DNA of 24,900 bases from assembly GCA_905236145.1 (NCBI GenBank), contig CAJOOE010000166.1:1-24900 (forward strand), read 5' to 3'. Source of the DNA: an uncultured Selenomonadaceae bacterium (GTDB lineage: Bacteria; Bacillota; Negativicutes; Selenomonadales; Selenomonadaceae). The notes beneath the pieces are model-generated. The model was not told the origin of the DNA. It ran no database searches and worked only from the letters and a program-made list of their open reading frames with translations. Shown here one piece after another: positions 7,900 to 14,798 of this stretch (position 1 is its first letter; each line of letters begins with the position of its first letter). The translations under genes and the position numbers were made by a program.

Positions 7900-9891
7900 C
7901 TAAATCCCGGCTATCAAATTTTTTGCCGCCACGCCCGGCAACAGTCTAAAGGTTATTCGGCGAAGGTTTATATCCGTGTCAATGAGTTTTACGCGGACGG
8001 AGTCGCCGATGCGAAAACTCTTTCCCGTTCCCAAGCCTATTAAAGCAAATTCCGATTCCACATATTCGTAATAATCGCCGGGCAATTCGGTCACAGGGAC
8101 AAGTCCGTCAATCCCGTTTTCAAGCTCGACGAAAAAGCCGAAACGCGTCACGCCGGAAATTGTCCCGTCAAATTTTTCTCCGATAAACCGGCTCATATAT
8201 TCGGTTGATTTCAAATCGTCGGTTTCTCTTTCAATCGCCACCGCCTCACGCTCGCATTTTGAAGTCTGCACGGCAATTTGTTGCAAATTTCCCGCCGCCG
8301 CCGTCAATTTTTCCGGAGAAGTCGCCGCAAGTTTTAACATTCTGTGTACGATTAAATCGGGATAACGGCGGATAGGTGAAGTGAAATGCGTGTAAAAAGT
8401 CGCCGCCAGCCCGAAATGTCCGGTGTTTTCGGCGGAATATCTCGCCTGTTGCATTGTCCGCAGGACGAAACTTGAAACGACGCGTTGATACTTTTTCCCG
8501 TCAACCGATTTTATTATTCTTTGAAATTCTCGCGGGTGAATTTGTCCGTTGCCGCCGGAATTTATGTGCAGGGAGAAGTGCGACAAAAATCTGTTGAGCA
8601 GAGTCAACTTTTCTTTCTCCGGCAATTCGTGTATCCGATACAGGGACGGAATTTTTTTTCTTATCGTGTGTTCCGCGACGGTTTCATTTGCCGCAAGCAT
8701 ACACTCCTCGATTATCGCCTCAGCCGTGCCGCGAATTTTTTTTGCAATTTCAACCGGCTTGCCTTTCTCGTCCAAAACAATTTTCAATTCAGGCAAATCG
8801 AAATCTATTGAACCGCGTTTTTCGCGAATTTTTTTTCGCAGATTGTAAATCTCCGTCAGCGTGTCCAAATTTTCCGCACAGTCGGCAAGTTCTTTCCTGT
8901 CGCCGTCAAGAAATTTATTTACCTGCGTATAACTCAAGCGGCGGTGAACGTGAATAACCGTCGGAAAAATTTTGTGGTCGGTGACGTTTCCGGCGGAATC
9001 AAGTTCCATTTCACAAGCCATTGAAAGTCTGTCCGTCCCGGCGTTCAAACTGCAAATGCCGTTTGAAAGTTCCGTCGGCAACATCGGGACGACACGGTCA
9101 ACCGGATAAATGCTCGTCCCGCGACGATAAGCCTCGCGGTCAAGCGGGCTTTGCGGTCGGACGTAATGACTTACGTCGGCGATATAAACGCCCAGAAAAT
9201 ATTTTTCCCCGCGTCTTTCGGCAAAAACTCCGTCGTCCAAGTCTTTCGCGTCCTCGCCGTCAATCGTCACGATTTTCAAATTTCGCCGGTCGATACGCTT
9301 TGAAATTTCTTCCGGTGAAGGGGAAATTTCGACTTTTGCGGCTAGACTTTTAACATCGTCCGGAAAATCTTCATCGACATTGTGAGCCCGCAAAATTGAA
9401 AGAATGTCAATTCCTTCCTCGCCGACCTTGCCCAAAATTTCAATTATTTTTGCCCGGAAGGGCGTACGGGAAATAATTTTGACGACGACTTTTGTATTTG
9501 AGGAAACGGTTTCTTTCAATTTGGGAATTTCGATTTTAAAGTCAAGCCGCCTGTCGTCCGGACGCACAAAATATTTTTTACCGGATTTTATCAAAATGCC
9601 GACGATATTTTCATTTGAAGGCTCGACAATTTCCGAAATTATTCCGTCAAGTTTCCCGGCAAATCTTGAAATTATTCTTACCTTTACCCTGTCGCCGTGA
9701 ATAGCTCCGTTCATATTTTCCGGGTCTATAAAAATATCCGGATCGTTCGGATTTTCCTTGTCCTCCGGAATGACAAAACCGAAACCGCGAACATTTACTT
9801 CAAGCCTTCCGATTTTTTCCGACGAAATTTTTTTCGGCTTGGGCGAACAGTATTTGTCGTAAAAAAATTTCCCGGTTTTCTTTCCCTTCAT
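7900..9891 (-). CDS. rnr: Ribonuclease R, short form
   Basis: 663-residue 3'-5' exoribonuclease of the RNase II/R (RNB) family, a cytoplasmic enzyme that degrades structured RNA. Order of domains: two N-terminal OB/cold-shock-like segments (about residues 27-160), the RNB catalytic domain beginning around 200 with the metal-binding motif TIDGEDAKDLDD at 209-220, the conserved YTHFTSPIRRYPDL motif near residue 500, and a C-terminal S1 domain (about 570-650) with RFGFFVELENGIDGLVP. It is clearly shorter than RNase R of B. subtilis (about 780) or E. coli (about 810): the N-terminal helix-turn-helix region and the lysine-rich C-terminal tail are missing. The ATG overlaps the TGA of the upstream thioesterase gene (ATGA), suggesting translational coupling. 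secG and smpB, common neighbours of rnr in Firmicutes, are not here. Confidence 0.93.
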   Translation of the reverse strand: MKGKKTGKFFYDKYCSPKPKKISSEKIGRLEVNVRGFGFVIPEDKENPNDPDIFIDPENMNGAIHGDRVKVRIISRFAGKLDGIISEIVEPSNENIVGILIKSGKKYFVRPDDRRLDFKIEIPKLKETVSSNTKVVVKIISRTPFRAKIIEILGKVGEEGIDILSILRAHNVDEDFPDDVKSLAAKVEISPSPEEISKRIDRRNLKIVTIDGEDAKDLDDGVFAERRGEKYFLGVYIADVSHYVRPQSPLDREAYRRGTSIYPVDRVVPMLPTELSNGICSLNAGTDRLSMACEMELDSAGNVTDHKIFPTVIHVHRRLSYTQVNKFLDGDRKELADCAENLDTLTEIYNLRKKIREKRGSIDFDLPELKIVLDEKGKPVEIAKKIRGTAEAIIEECMLAANETVAEHTIRKKIPSLYRIHELPEKEKLTLLNRFLSHFSLHINSGGNGQIHPREFQRIIKSVDGKKYQRVVSSFVLRTMQQARYSAENTGHFGLAATFYTHFTSPIRRYPDLIVHRMLKLAATSPEKLTAAAGNLQQIAVQTSKCEREAVAIERETDDLKSTEYMSRFIGEKFDGTISGVTRFGFFVELENGIDGLVPVTELPGDYYEYVESEFALIGLGTGKSFRIGDSVRVKLIDTDINLRRITFRLLPGVAAKNLIAGI

Positions 9892-10289
9892 TTCAAAGAT
9901 ACAAGTGCGAATTTTGCACTCGCCTCCGCCGTTACCGTGCCGTCCGGTAAAGTTATTTTTGAGTTCATCGTCAAAATGTTCAGGCGTTGAGATTCTGTCC
10001 CGGCGGTTATCGTCAATTCCTGCCCGACCGGCGTGGGCAGGTGGTAGCGAATGTTGAGCCGTCCGGTCATTGCCCGCTCGTCAAATTTTTCTTTTATGTA
10101 ACAACACATCGCCTCGTCCAAAAGAGTGGTGACTATCCCGCCGTGAGCGACATTTTCATAACCTTGATATTCTCTTGCCAAAATTTTTTTTGCCGTCAAT
10201 ATATCGTCCGTCAACTCAAATTCCAAATGCAAGCCTATGGGATTTTCCTTCCCGCAGGCAAAACAATAATTGTCTCCGCTGTCCGCCAT
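9888..10289 (-). CDS. PaaI-like hotdog-fold thioesterase
   Basis: 133-residue protein of the PaaI/4HBT hotdog thioesterase family, which hydrolyses acyl-CoA thioesters. The N-terminal CFACGKENPIGLHLEF signature is typical of one PaaI-like subgroup. The central AHGGIVTTLLDEAM contains the helix and Asp/Glu position expected for catalysis, followed by TGRLNIRYHLPTPVGQEL. The ATG at 10289 is chosen because AAAGG (10300-10304 on the minus strand) stands 10 nt before it; an in-frame TTG at 10307 would overlap that ribosome-binding site. The stop overlaps the rnr start by 4 nt, so the two are one transcriptional unit. The substrate is not predictable; the pairing with RNase R does not suggest one. 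Confidence 0.88.
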   Translation of the reverse strand: MADSGDNYCFACGKENPIGLHLEFELTDDILTAKKILAREYQGYENVAHGGIVTTLLDEAMCCYIKEKFDERAMTGRLNIRYHLPTPVGQELTITAGTESQRLNILTMNSKITLPDGTVTAEASAKFALVSLK

Positions 10290-10346
10290 TTTATCGCAAC
10301 CTTTCAAAAAATTTTTTCGGTGTGCCGGAAAATTGCCGATTCCCTA

Positions 10347-10375
10347 TTGTAAATCACTACCCGCAATTTTATAAC
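10347..10375 (+). promoter_or_regulatory. Possible promoter of htrA-rlmH
   Basis: TTGTAA (10347-10352), a 17-nt spacer and TATAAC (10370-10375) form a fair sigma-70 type match in the 231-nt divergent gap between the thioesterase and htrA genes. The leader would be about 140 nt. The same bases read on the minus strand contain TACAAT (10352-10347), which may serve the thioesterase-rnr unit, but no good -35 accompanies it. The leader contains two small overlapping hairpins (10456-10483 and 10479-10499) of unknown meaning. Confidence 0.4.
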
Positions 10376-10520
10376 AAAATTCCGGTTGCGGCAAGCCGTT
10401 GAATTACGAAGAAAAATTTTTTTGCAGGGAAATTTCGGCGGCGGCAGAATTTAAACCGACGGATTGACAGTGTTACCGGTCGGCTGAAAAAAAGCCGGCA
10501 TTGAAGGGAGAATTATTTTT

Positions 10521-11648
10521 ATGCAGGGTAAAAGTAAAAAGTTTGCAAGATTTTTTTGTGCGGCACTCACTTCGACCGCTTTAATTTTCGGCGGTTGCGG
10601 AATTACGCAGGGCGAGGGAGTGAAGGACAGTCCGGCGGAAGAAAATTCCGTAGTCGAAAAGGTTTTGGGAAATGAAAAGCCGGCGGCGGTCGCGGTCGCG
10701 AGCGGCAGAAATACTCCCGCCGTTCAAGTTGCCAAGACTGTCGGACCGGCTGTCGTGGGAATAACAAATAAAGCCGTCGCCAGAGATTTTTTCAATCGCA
10801 AAATTGAAACGGAAGGCGTGGGTTCCGGCGTAATTTTCCGGAAGGACGGCTACATTGTCACAAATAACCACGTTATCGCCGGAGCGAAAGAGTTAATCGT
10901 TTCTCTTGCGGACGGAAACAGCATTAACGGCACATTGGTCGGCACGGACGAAATGACCGATATTGCCGTCGTAAAAGTCGATGCAAAAGATCTGCCGGTT
11001 GCAAAATTCGGAAATTCCGACGATGTAATGGTCGGCGAGCCGGCAATAGCAATCGGAAATCCCATGGGACTTGAATTTCAGGGAAGTGTCACCGTCGGTA
11101 TCATCAGTGCCTTGAACAGGACTTTGGAACTCAGTGACCGCAGAATAAATTTGATTCAGACGGACGCGGCGATCAGTCCGGGAAATTCCGGAGGTGCTCT
11201 TTGCAACGCCGAAGGTGAAGTCATAGGAATAAACAGTGCGAAACTTGCGGCAAACGGCGTTGAGGGAATGGCTTTTGCAATTCCGATAAACACGGTGCAA
11301 TCAATCATTTCCGAACTTATGGAAAAAGGTTACGTTGCACGTCCTTACCTCGGCGTGACAATTTTCGACAAACCCACTGCCGCCCGCTACGGTTATCAGC
11401 TCAATATTGACAAAGGCGTTTATGTTTTCCAGGTCGCTCTTGACGCTCCTGCGGGTCGTGCGGGACTTCAACGCGGGGATATAATTTTAAAGATCGACGA
11501 TAAGGAAGTAAATTCGGTCAGCGAAGTCAGAGCGGAAATCGCGGCTCACAAAGTCGGGGACAAGATCAAAGTTTATTATGACCGTGACGACAAAAAGAGT
11601 ACGGTTGAAGTTACTTTGCAGGAAATGCCGCAACCTTCCAACCAATGA
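10521..11648 (+). CDS. htrA: HtrA/DegP-type serine protease with one PDZ domain
   Basis: 375-residue trypsin-like protease of the HtrA family, which handles misfolded proteins outside the cytoplasm. The catalytic triad is visible as His117 (VTNNHVI), Asp147 (TDIAVVKV) and Ser223 (PGNSGGAL). A single PDZ domain occupies about residues 280-365 (GRAGLQRGDIILKI). The N-terminus has a basic stretch, a hydrophobic run and GGC at residues 24-26, so it is either lipid-anchored at Cys26 or held by an uncleaved signal anchor; the lipobox is imperfect because Phe is at -3. The start ATG at 10521 follows GAAGGGAG. The stop TGA overlaps the rlmH ATG by 4 nt. An htrA-rlmH pairing also occurs in Bacillus (yyxA/yydA region). 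Confidence 0.94.
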   Translation: MQGKSKKFARFFCAALTSTALIFGGCGITQGEGVKDSPAEENSVVEKVLGNEKPAAVAVASGRNTPAVQVAKTVGPAVVGITNKAVARDFFNRKIETEGVGSGVIFRKDGYIVTNNHVIAGAKELIVSLADGNSINGTLVGTDEMTDIAVVKVDAKDLPVAKFGNSDDVMVGEPAIAIGNPMGLEFQGSVTVGIISALNRTLELSDRRINLIQTDAAISPGNSGGALCNAEGEVIGINSAKLAANGVEGMAFAIPINTVQSIISELMEKGYVARPYLGVTIFDKPTAARYGYQLNIDKGVYVFQVALDAPAGRAGLQRGDIILKIDDKEVNSVSEVRAEIAAHKVGDKIKVYYDRDDKKSTVEVTLQEMPQPSNQ

Positions 11649-12088
11649 AAATAAATATTGTCGCCGTCGGCAAATTGAAAGAAAATTTTTTGACGGGGGG
11701 TGCGACCGAGTATTTGAAAAGGTTGCGTCCCTTTGTCAAAATTGAAGTTGTCGAAATTCCGGAATGTAAAACCGTTGACGAAGAGGCAAAAAAAATTTTG
11801 ACACGCGTCCCCGCAGATTCAAAACTCTTTGTCTTGGACGTTTTCGGCGAAGAAATGACTTCCGAAAATTTTGCAAAAAAAATTGCCGATATGACTTTGG
11901 ACGGTGTAAGTAATTTTACTTTTGCGATCGGCGGTGCTTTCGGCTTGGGGGAAGATTTGAGGAAGGCGGCAGATTTTAAATTGAGTCTGTCGAAAATGAC
12001 TTTCACTCATCAAATGACCCGTGTGATTTTGCTTGAGCAAATTTACCGGGCTTTCAAAATAAATCGCGGCGAACCTTATCATTGGTGA
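11645..12088 (+). CDS. rlmH: 23S rRNA (pseudouridine-1915 N3)-methyltransferase RlmH
   Basis: 147-residue SPOUT-class methyltransferase that methylates pseudouridine 1915 in helix 69 of 23S rRNA. Signatures are MKINIVAVGKLKE at the start, the SAM-binding knot FAIGGAFGLGEDL around residues 93-105, and the C-terminal THQMTRVILLEQIYRAFKI and RGEPYH. Length is near the usual 155-160 residues. Translation is probably coupled to htrA through the ATGA overlap, since no independent ribosome-binding site is evident beyond the end of htrA. A strong terminator follows within 15 nt, so htrA-rlmH is a two-gene unit. Confidence 0.95.
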   Translation: MKINIVAVGKLKENFLTGGATEYLKRLRPFVKIEVVEIPECKTVDEEAKKILTRVPADSKLFVLDVFGEEMTSENFAKKIADMTLDGVSNFTFAIGGAFGLGEDLRKAADFKLSLSKMTFTHQMTRVILLEQIYRAFKINRGEPYHW

Positions 12089-12100
12089 AAAAATTTTTTC

Positions 12101-12130
12101 TTCCGGAATCATTGTCCGGAAATTTTTTTT
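12101..12130 (+). terminator. Rho-independent terminator after rlmH
   Basis: TTCCGGA (12101-12107) pairs with TCCGGAA (12115-12121) around a 7-nt loop, followed by eight T (12123-12130). It separates htrA-rlmH from the DUF362-cbiD unit. Confidence 0.82.
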
Positions 12131-12208
12131 GCAGGTATTTCACTTTTTAAAATCGAATTTACAAAATAAGCGTATGAAGTAAGAATTTTTTGACGGAGGG
12201 TTTGCGTA

Positions 12209-13333
12209 ATGGAAAAATCAAAAGTTTATTTCACGGATTTTCGCGTAAAGGTCGGAACAAGTCTTTTGCAAAAACTCAGGAATCTTTGCATTAAAGCGGG
12301 AATCAAAAATATTGATATGGAAGGAAAATTTGTCGCGATTAAAATGCACTTCGGCGAACTGGGAAATATGGCTTTCCTTCGTCCGCAATATGCAAAAGTT
12401 ATTGCGGATATTGTAAAAGAGCAGGGCGGCTATCCTTTTTTGACGGACTGCAACACCCTTTATCCCGGCAGCCGCAAACATGCACTTGAGCATATGGACT
12501 GTGCGAATTTGAACGGTTTCAATCCCACGACGACCGGCTGTCAAATTGTAATTGCGGACGGGTTGCGGGGGACGGACGAGACCGAAGTCCCGGTTAAAAA
12601 CGGCGAATATGTCAAGGCGGCAAAGATCGGTCGTGCGATTATGGACGCGGATATTTTTATCAGTCTGGCACATTTCAAAGGTCATGAAATGACCGGATTC
12701 GGCGGTGCGATAAAAAATATCGGTATGGGCAGCGGCTCCCGTGCAGGTAAAATGGAGCAGCACTCTTCCGGAAAAGTCGTCGTAAATGAAGAACTTTGTC
12801 GCGGCTGTCAACGCTGTGCAAAAGAATGCGGCTCCGGAGCGATAACTTACGAAAACAAGAAAGCCCATATCAATCATGACATTTGCAAAGGTTGCGGGCG
12901 TTGTATAGGTGCCTGTGCTTTCGACGCGATAAGCAACGAACAGTGGGATGCCGGCGATCTGCTTGACAAAAAAATGGCGGAATACGCTCAAGCCGTCTGT
13001 CAAGATCGTCCCTGTTTCCACGTCAACCTTGCCATGGACATTTCGCCGAATTGCGATTGTCACGGCGAAAATGATGCGGCCATTCTTCCGAATATCGGAA
13101 TGTTTGCCTCGTTCGATCCTGTTGCGATTGATCAGGCTTGCGTCGATGCCTGCGAAAAACAAACGCCGATAAGAAACAGCCAACTCGGCGACAACCTTGC
13201 AAAACCGGATTGGAGTCATCATCACGATCACTTCAAAGACAGCAATCCGAATGTTCACTGGAAAGAAACTTTGGAACACGCGGAAAAAATCGGAATGGGT
13301 ACTCGCGAATATGAACTCGTCACGGTGAAATAA
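12209..13333 (+). CDS. DUF362 domain protein with two [4Fe-4S] ferredoxin motifs
   Basis: 374-residue protein. The first half is a DUF362 domain (MKMHFGE-like core at about residues 47-52, then ADIFISLAHFKGHEMTGFGG around 150-170). A bacterial dicluster ferredoxin domain follows with two complete binding motifs, CRGCQRCAKEC and CKGCGRCIGAC (about residues 198-237). The second part of DUF362 (SFDPVAIDQACVD) comes last, so the ferredoxin is inserted within the DUF362 fold. A His-rich stretch, SHHHDHF, lies near the C-terminus. No signal peptide is seen, so it is probably cytoplasmic. A redox or electron-transfer role is inferred from the clusters; the reaction is unknown. The start ATG at 12209 follows GGAGGG (12195-12200). 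It lies 37 nt ahead of cbiD on the same strand, so the two are probably co-transcribed. No clear promoter was found in the 78 nt after the preceding terminator. Confidence 0.9.
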   Translation: MEKSKVYFTDFRVKVGTSLLQKLRNLCIKAGIKNIDMEGKFVAIKMHFGELGNMAFLRPQYAKVIADIVKEQGGYPFLTDCNTLYPGSRKHALEHMDCANLNGFNPTTTGCQIVIADGLRGTDETEVPVKNGEYVKAAKIGRAIMDADIFISLAHFKGHEMTGFGGAIKNIGMGSGSRAGKMEQHSSGKVVVNEELCRGCQRCAKECGSGAITYENKKAHINHDICKGCGRCIGACAFDAISNEQWDAGDLLDKKMAEYAQAVCQDRPCFHVNLAMDISPNCDCHGENDAAILPNIGMFASFDPVAIDQACVDACEKQTPIRNSQLGDNLAKPDWSHHHDHFKDSNPNVHWKETLEHAEKIGMGTREYELVTVK

Positions 13334-13370
13334 CAGAGCCGGAGAACTGGAGAAATCAGGGAAAAATAAG

Positions 13371-14462
13371 ATGGAAAGTAAACATTTACGCGGCGGATAT
13401 ACGACCGGAGCCTGTGCGGCGGCGGGAGTGAAAGCCGCCTTATTTTTTGCCGGGAGCGGTGAAGTCGTCCGGGAAGTCGAAATTGTCGCACTCGACGGAA
13501 CGATTTTAAAAATACCGGTTGCTGCCGTAAAAAAAATTGACGAAGAAAAAATTTGTGCGGAAGTCGTAAAAAATTCCGGCGACGATCCCGACGTTACGAA
13601 CGGCGTATCCGTTTTTACTGCAATAAAAAAAATTCCCGGCGGCGAAATTGTCTTTAAAGCCGGTGAGGGTATCGGCAGGGTGACAAAGCCCGGACTTTCG
13701 ATTTCTCCCGGTGAACCCGCGATAAATCCCGGTCCGCGAAAACTTATAAAAAACGTCGCGGAAGAATTTGAAATTGCCGGGCTTGAAGTCGAAATTTCCA
13801 TTCCCGCCGGAAAAGAGCTTGCGAAAAAAACTTTAAATCCGACGTTGGGCATTGAGGGCGGCATTTCGGTTATCGGGACGACCGGCGTTTTGCGTCCGAT
13901 GTCGGAGGAGGCTTTCAAAAATTCTCTCGTCCCTCAAATCGACGTTGCAAAGGCGGCGGGTTTTAAAACTTTGGTATTCGTTCCCGGCAAAATCGGAGAA
14001 AATATCGCAAAGAAAATCGGTCTGCCTTACGCCGCGACGGTTCACACGGGAAATTTTATCGGCTTTATGTTGGAGCGGGCGGCGGAAAGAAAAATCGAAA
14101 AAATTATTCTGTGCGGGCATATCGGCAAATTGATTAAAGTTGCGGCGGGAAATTTTCACACGCACAACAGAATTTCCGATGCCCGGCTTGAAACTTTGGC
14201 GGCATATTCTGCGTCGGAAGGTTTGCCGGCAGAGGAAGTAAAAAAAATCCTTGCCGCGAACACTGCGGAAGATGCGGCGGACATTATCGCGAAAAACAAT
14301 TTACAAAAAGTCTGGGATAAAATCGCAGAGCGGGCAAGTTTCCGGGCAAAGAGATATGTTTTCGGAGAAATTGAAGTCGGTACAATTCTGACAAATTATC
14401 AATCCGAAATTTTGGGTCGGGACGAAGTCGCAAGGAATGAATTGGAAAGGTGGAAAAGTTAA
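13371..14462 (+). CDS. cbiD: Cobalt-precorrin-5B (C1)-methyltransferase
   Basis: 363-residue CbiD of the anaerobic cobalamin pathway, which methylates C1 of the corrin precursor using SAM. Family motifs in order: RGGYTTGACAAA at residues 7-18, KNSGDDPDVTNG, NPGPRKLI, TTGVLRPMS, HTGNFIGFML and GHIGKLIKVAAGNFHTH. Length is normal. The start ATG at 13371 has only a modest ribosome-binding site (AGGGA). No other cob/cbi gene and no cobalamin riboswitch is in the window, so this copy is separated from the rest of its pathway, at least on this side. The last codons (ERWKS and stop) are built from a GGAAAGGTGGAAAAG-type repeat like the array inside the hydrogenase operon, so the C-terminus may have been altered by repeat insertion. 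Beyond it lies the toxin-antitoxin locus. Confidence 0.94.
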   Translation: MESKHLRGGYTTGACAAAGVKAALFFAGSGEVVREVEIVALDGTILKIPVAAVKKIDEEKICAEVVKNSGDDPDVTNGVSVFTAIKKIPGGEIVFKAGEGIGRVTKPGLSISPGEPAINPGPRKLIKNVAEEFEIAGLEVEISIPAGKELAKKTLNPTLGIEGGISVIGTTGVLRPMSEEAFKNSLVPQIDVAKAAGFKTLVFVPGKIGENIAKKIGLPYAATVHTGNFIGFMLERAAERKIEKIILCGHIGKLIKVAAGNFHTHNRISDARLETLAAYSASEGLPAEEVKKILAANTAEDAADIIAKNNLQKVWDKIAERASFRAKRYVFGEIEVGTILTNYQSEILGRDEVARNELERWKS

Positions 14463-14475
14463 AAGTTGGAAAATG
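14444..14475 (+). repeat. GGTGGAAAG-family repeat at the 3' end of cbiD
   Basis: The bases GGAAAGGTGGAAAAGTTAAA and the following AGTTGGAAAA resemble the units of the array at 20647-20908 (shared core GGTGGAAA). The element overlaps the last codons of cbiD and its TAA. In the hydrogenase array the core also touches a TAA stop codon. Confidence 0.5.
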
Positions 14476-14498
14476 AGTGAACGCCGGCTGAAATTTAT

Positions 14499-14516
14499 TT
14501 CACGCCCGGAAATAAT
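14499..14516 (+). repeat. 18-bp direct repeat, left copy (TTCACGCCCGGAAATAAT)
   Basis: This 18-mer recurs exactly at 14799-14816 in the same orientation, 300 bp away. The two copies bracket the toxin gene and its antisense RNA. This copy ends 2 nt before the -35 box of the toxin promoter. Confidence 0.85.
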
Positions 14517-14518
14517 TC

Positions 14519-14547
14519 TTGCGATTCATAAATTTTTCAACTATAAT
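14519..14547 (+). promoter_or_regulatory. Promoter of the small toxin mRNA
   Basis: TTGCGA (14519-14524), a 17-nt spacer and a perfect TATAAT (14542-14547). Transcription would start near 14554, about 42 nt before the toxin ATG, giving an mRNA of about 200 nt to the proposed terminator at 14725-14758. Confidence 0.7.
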
Positions 14548-14572
14548 GTCGGTGAGGCGGAAGGTTGTCGGC

Positions 14573-14587
14573 TCCCCTGCAAGGGGG
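14573..14587 (+). promoter_or_regulatory. Hairpin covering the toxin Shine-Dalgarno sequence
   Basis: CCCCT (14574-14578) pairs with AGGGG (14582-14586) around a 3-nt loop, with a further T-G pair (14573/14587). The 3' arm is the ribosome-binding site itself (AAGGGGGTGA, 14581-14590, close to the full anti-SD complement AAGGAGGTGA). Sequestering a strong Shine-Dalgarno in this way is typical of type I toxin mRNAs. Confidence 0.6.
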
Positions 14588-14595
14588 TGATGCAC

Positions 14596-14673
14596 ATGAC
14601 TTGGTACGAAATTCTTCAACTTTTGTTGAGTGCCGGTACTCTCGTTGTGTCGTTACTTTCACTTTTGAAGTAA
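14596..14673 (+). CDS. Small hydrophobic peptide, putative holin-like (type I) toxin
   Basis: 25-codon gene. It begins MTWYEILQLLLS, continues AGTLVVSLLSLL and ends with a single Lys. A short polar N-terminal MTxYExLxLL segment precedes one hydrophobic helix of about 18 residues; this pattern matches the putative holin-like toxin family (Hol-Tox; TxpA of B. subtilis begins MSTYESLMVMI), although this peptide is shorter. The ATG at 14596 is chosen because AAGGGGGTGA ends 5 nt before it; ATG 14590 is in frame but too close. It has its own promoter and a hidden Shine-Dalgarno, and its 3' UTR is covered by a convergent antisense RNA. It would act at the inner membrane when unrepressed. The toxin role is inferred from architecture and resemblance; the open frame continues upstream to 14437 but has no start signals there. 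Confidence 0.72.
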   Translation: MTWYEILQLLLSAGTLVVSLLSLLK

Positions 14674-14682
14674 CTTGCAAAT

Positions 14683-14703
14683 AAAAAAAGCCGTACAAAC
14701 GGC
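14683..14703 (-). terminator. Terminator of the antisense RNA
   Basis: On the minus strand GCCGT (14703-14699) pairs with ACGGC (14694-14690) around a 4-nt loop, followed by seven T (14689-14683). The polarity is right only for minus-strand transcription; the plus strand has A there. Confidence 0.75.
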
Positions 14704-14755
14704 AAAACTCAGGTATTAACTTTTTGAGGGAGCCGCGATCGACTGCCTCATTTTA
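14683..14755 (-). ncRNA. Antisense antitoxin RNA (putative)
   Basis: A minus-strand RNA of about 73 nt is predicted between a strong promoter (14790-14762) and a terminator whose T-run ends at 14683. It would be fully complementary to the 3' UTR of the toxin mRNA, and starts just where the toxin mRNA is expected to stop. It has a 5' stem-loop (complement of 14725-14750), a single-stranded A/T-rich middle and the terminator hairpin, an arrangement like RatA opposite txpA. Both ends are predictions from promoter and terminator positions. Confidence 0.68.
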
Positions 14756-14758
14756 TTT
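14725..14758 (+). terminator. Probable terminator of the toxin mRNA
   Basis: TGAGG (14725-14729) pairs with CCTCA (14746-14750), with an inner AG/CT pairing after a mismatch, followed by TTTTATTT. It is weaker than the other terminators in the window but placed just where the antisense RNA begins. Confidence 0.5.
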
Positions 14759-14761
14759 GTG

Positions 14762-14790
14762 ATTATACCGGATTTATTTTTTTTTTGCAA
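14762..14790 (-). promoter_or_regulatory. Promoter of the antisense RNA
   Basis: On the minus strand TTGCAA (14790-14785), a 17-nt A-rich spacer and a perfect TATAAT (14767-14762). The -10 box and spacer are better than those of the toxin promoter's consensus match or equal to it, as expected when the antitoxin RNA must be in excess. The predicted start is near 14755. Confidence 0.78.
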
Positions 14791-14798
14791 GCCGATAC

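Noticed and set aside
10464..10469. Perfect TTGACA upstream of htrA as a -35 box
   Set aside because: No acceptable -10 box lies 16-18 nt downstream; that region is a run of A inside a hairpin loop.
10456..10499. Two overlapping small hairpins in the htrA leader that could act as a switch
   Set aside because: Stems are only 5-7 bp, with no T-run and no recognised riboswitch core; too weak to claim.
12218..13918. 566-codon open frame on the minus strand opposite the DUF362 and cbiD genes
   Set aside because: It spans two well-supported genes and their gap on the other strand and has no recognisable domain or start signals; long antisense frames are common here because of codon bias.
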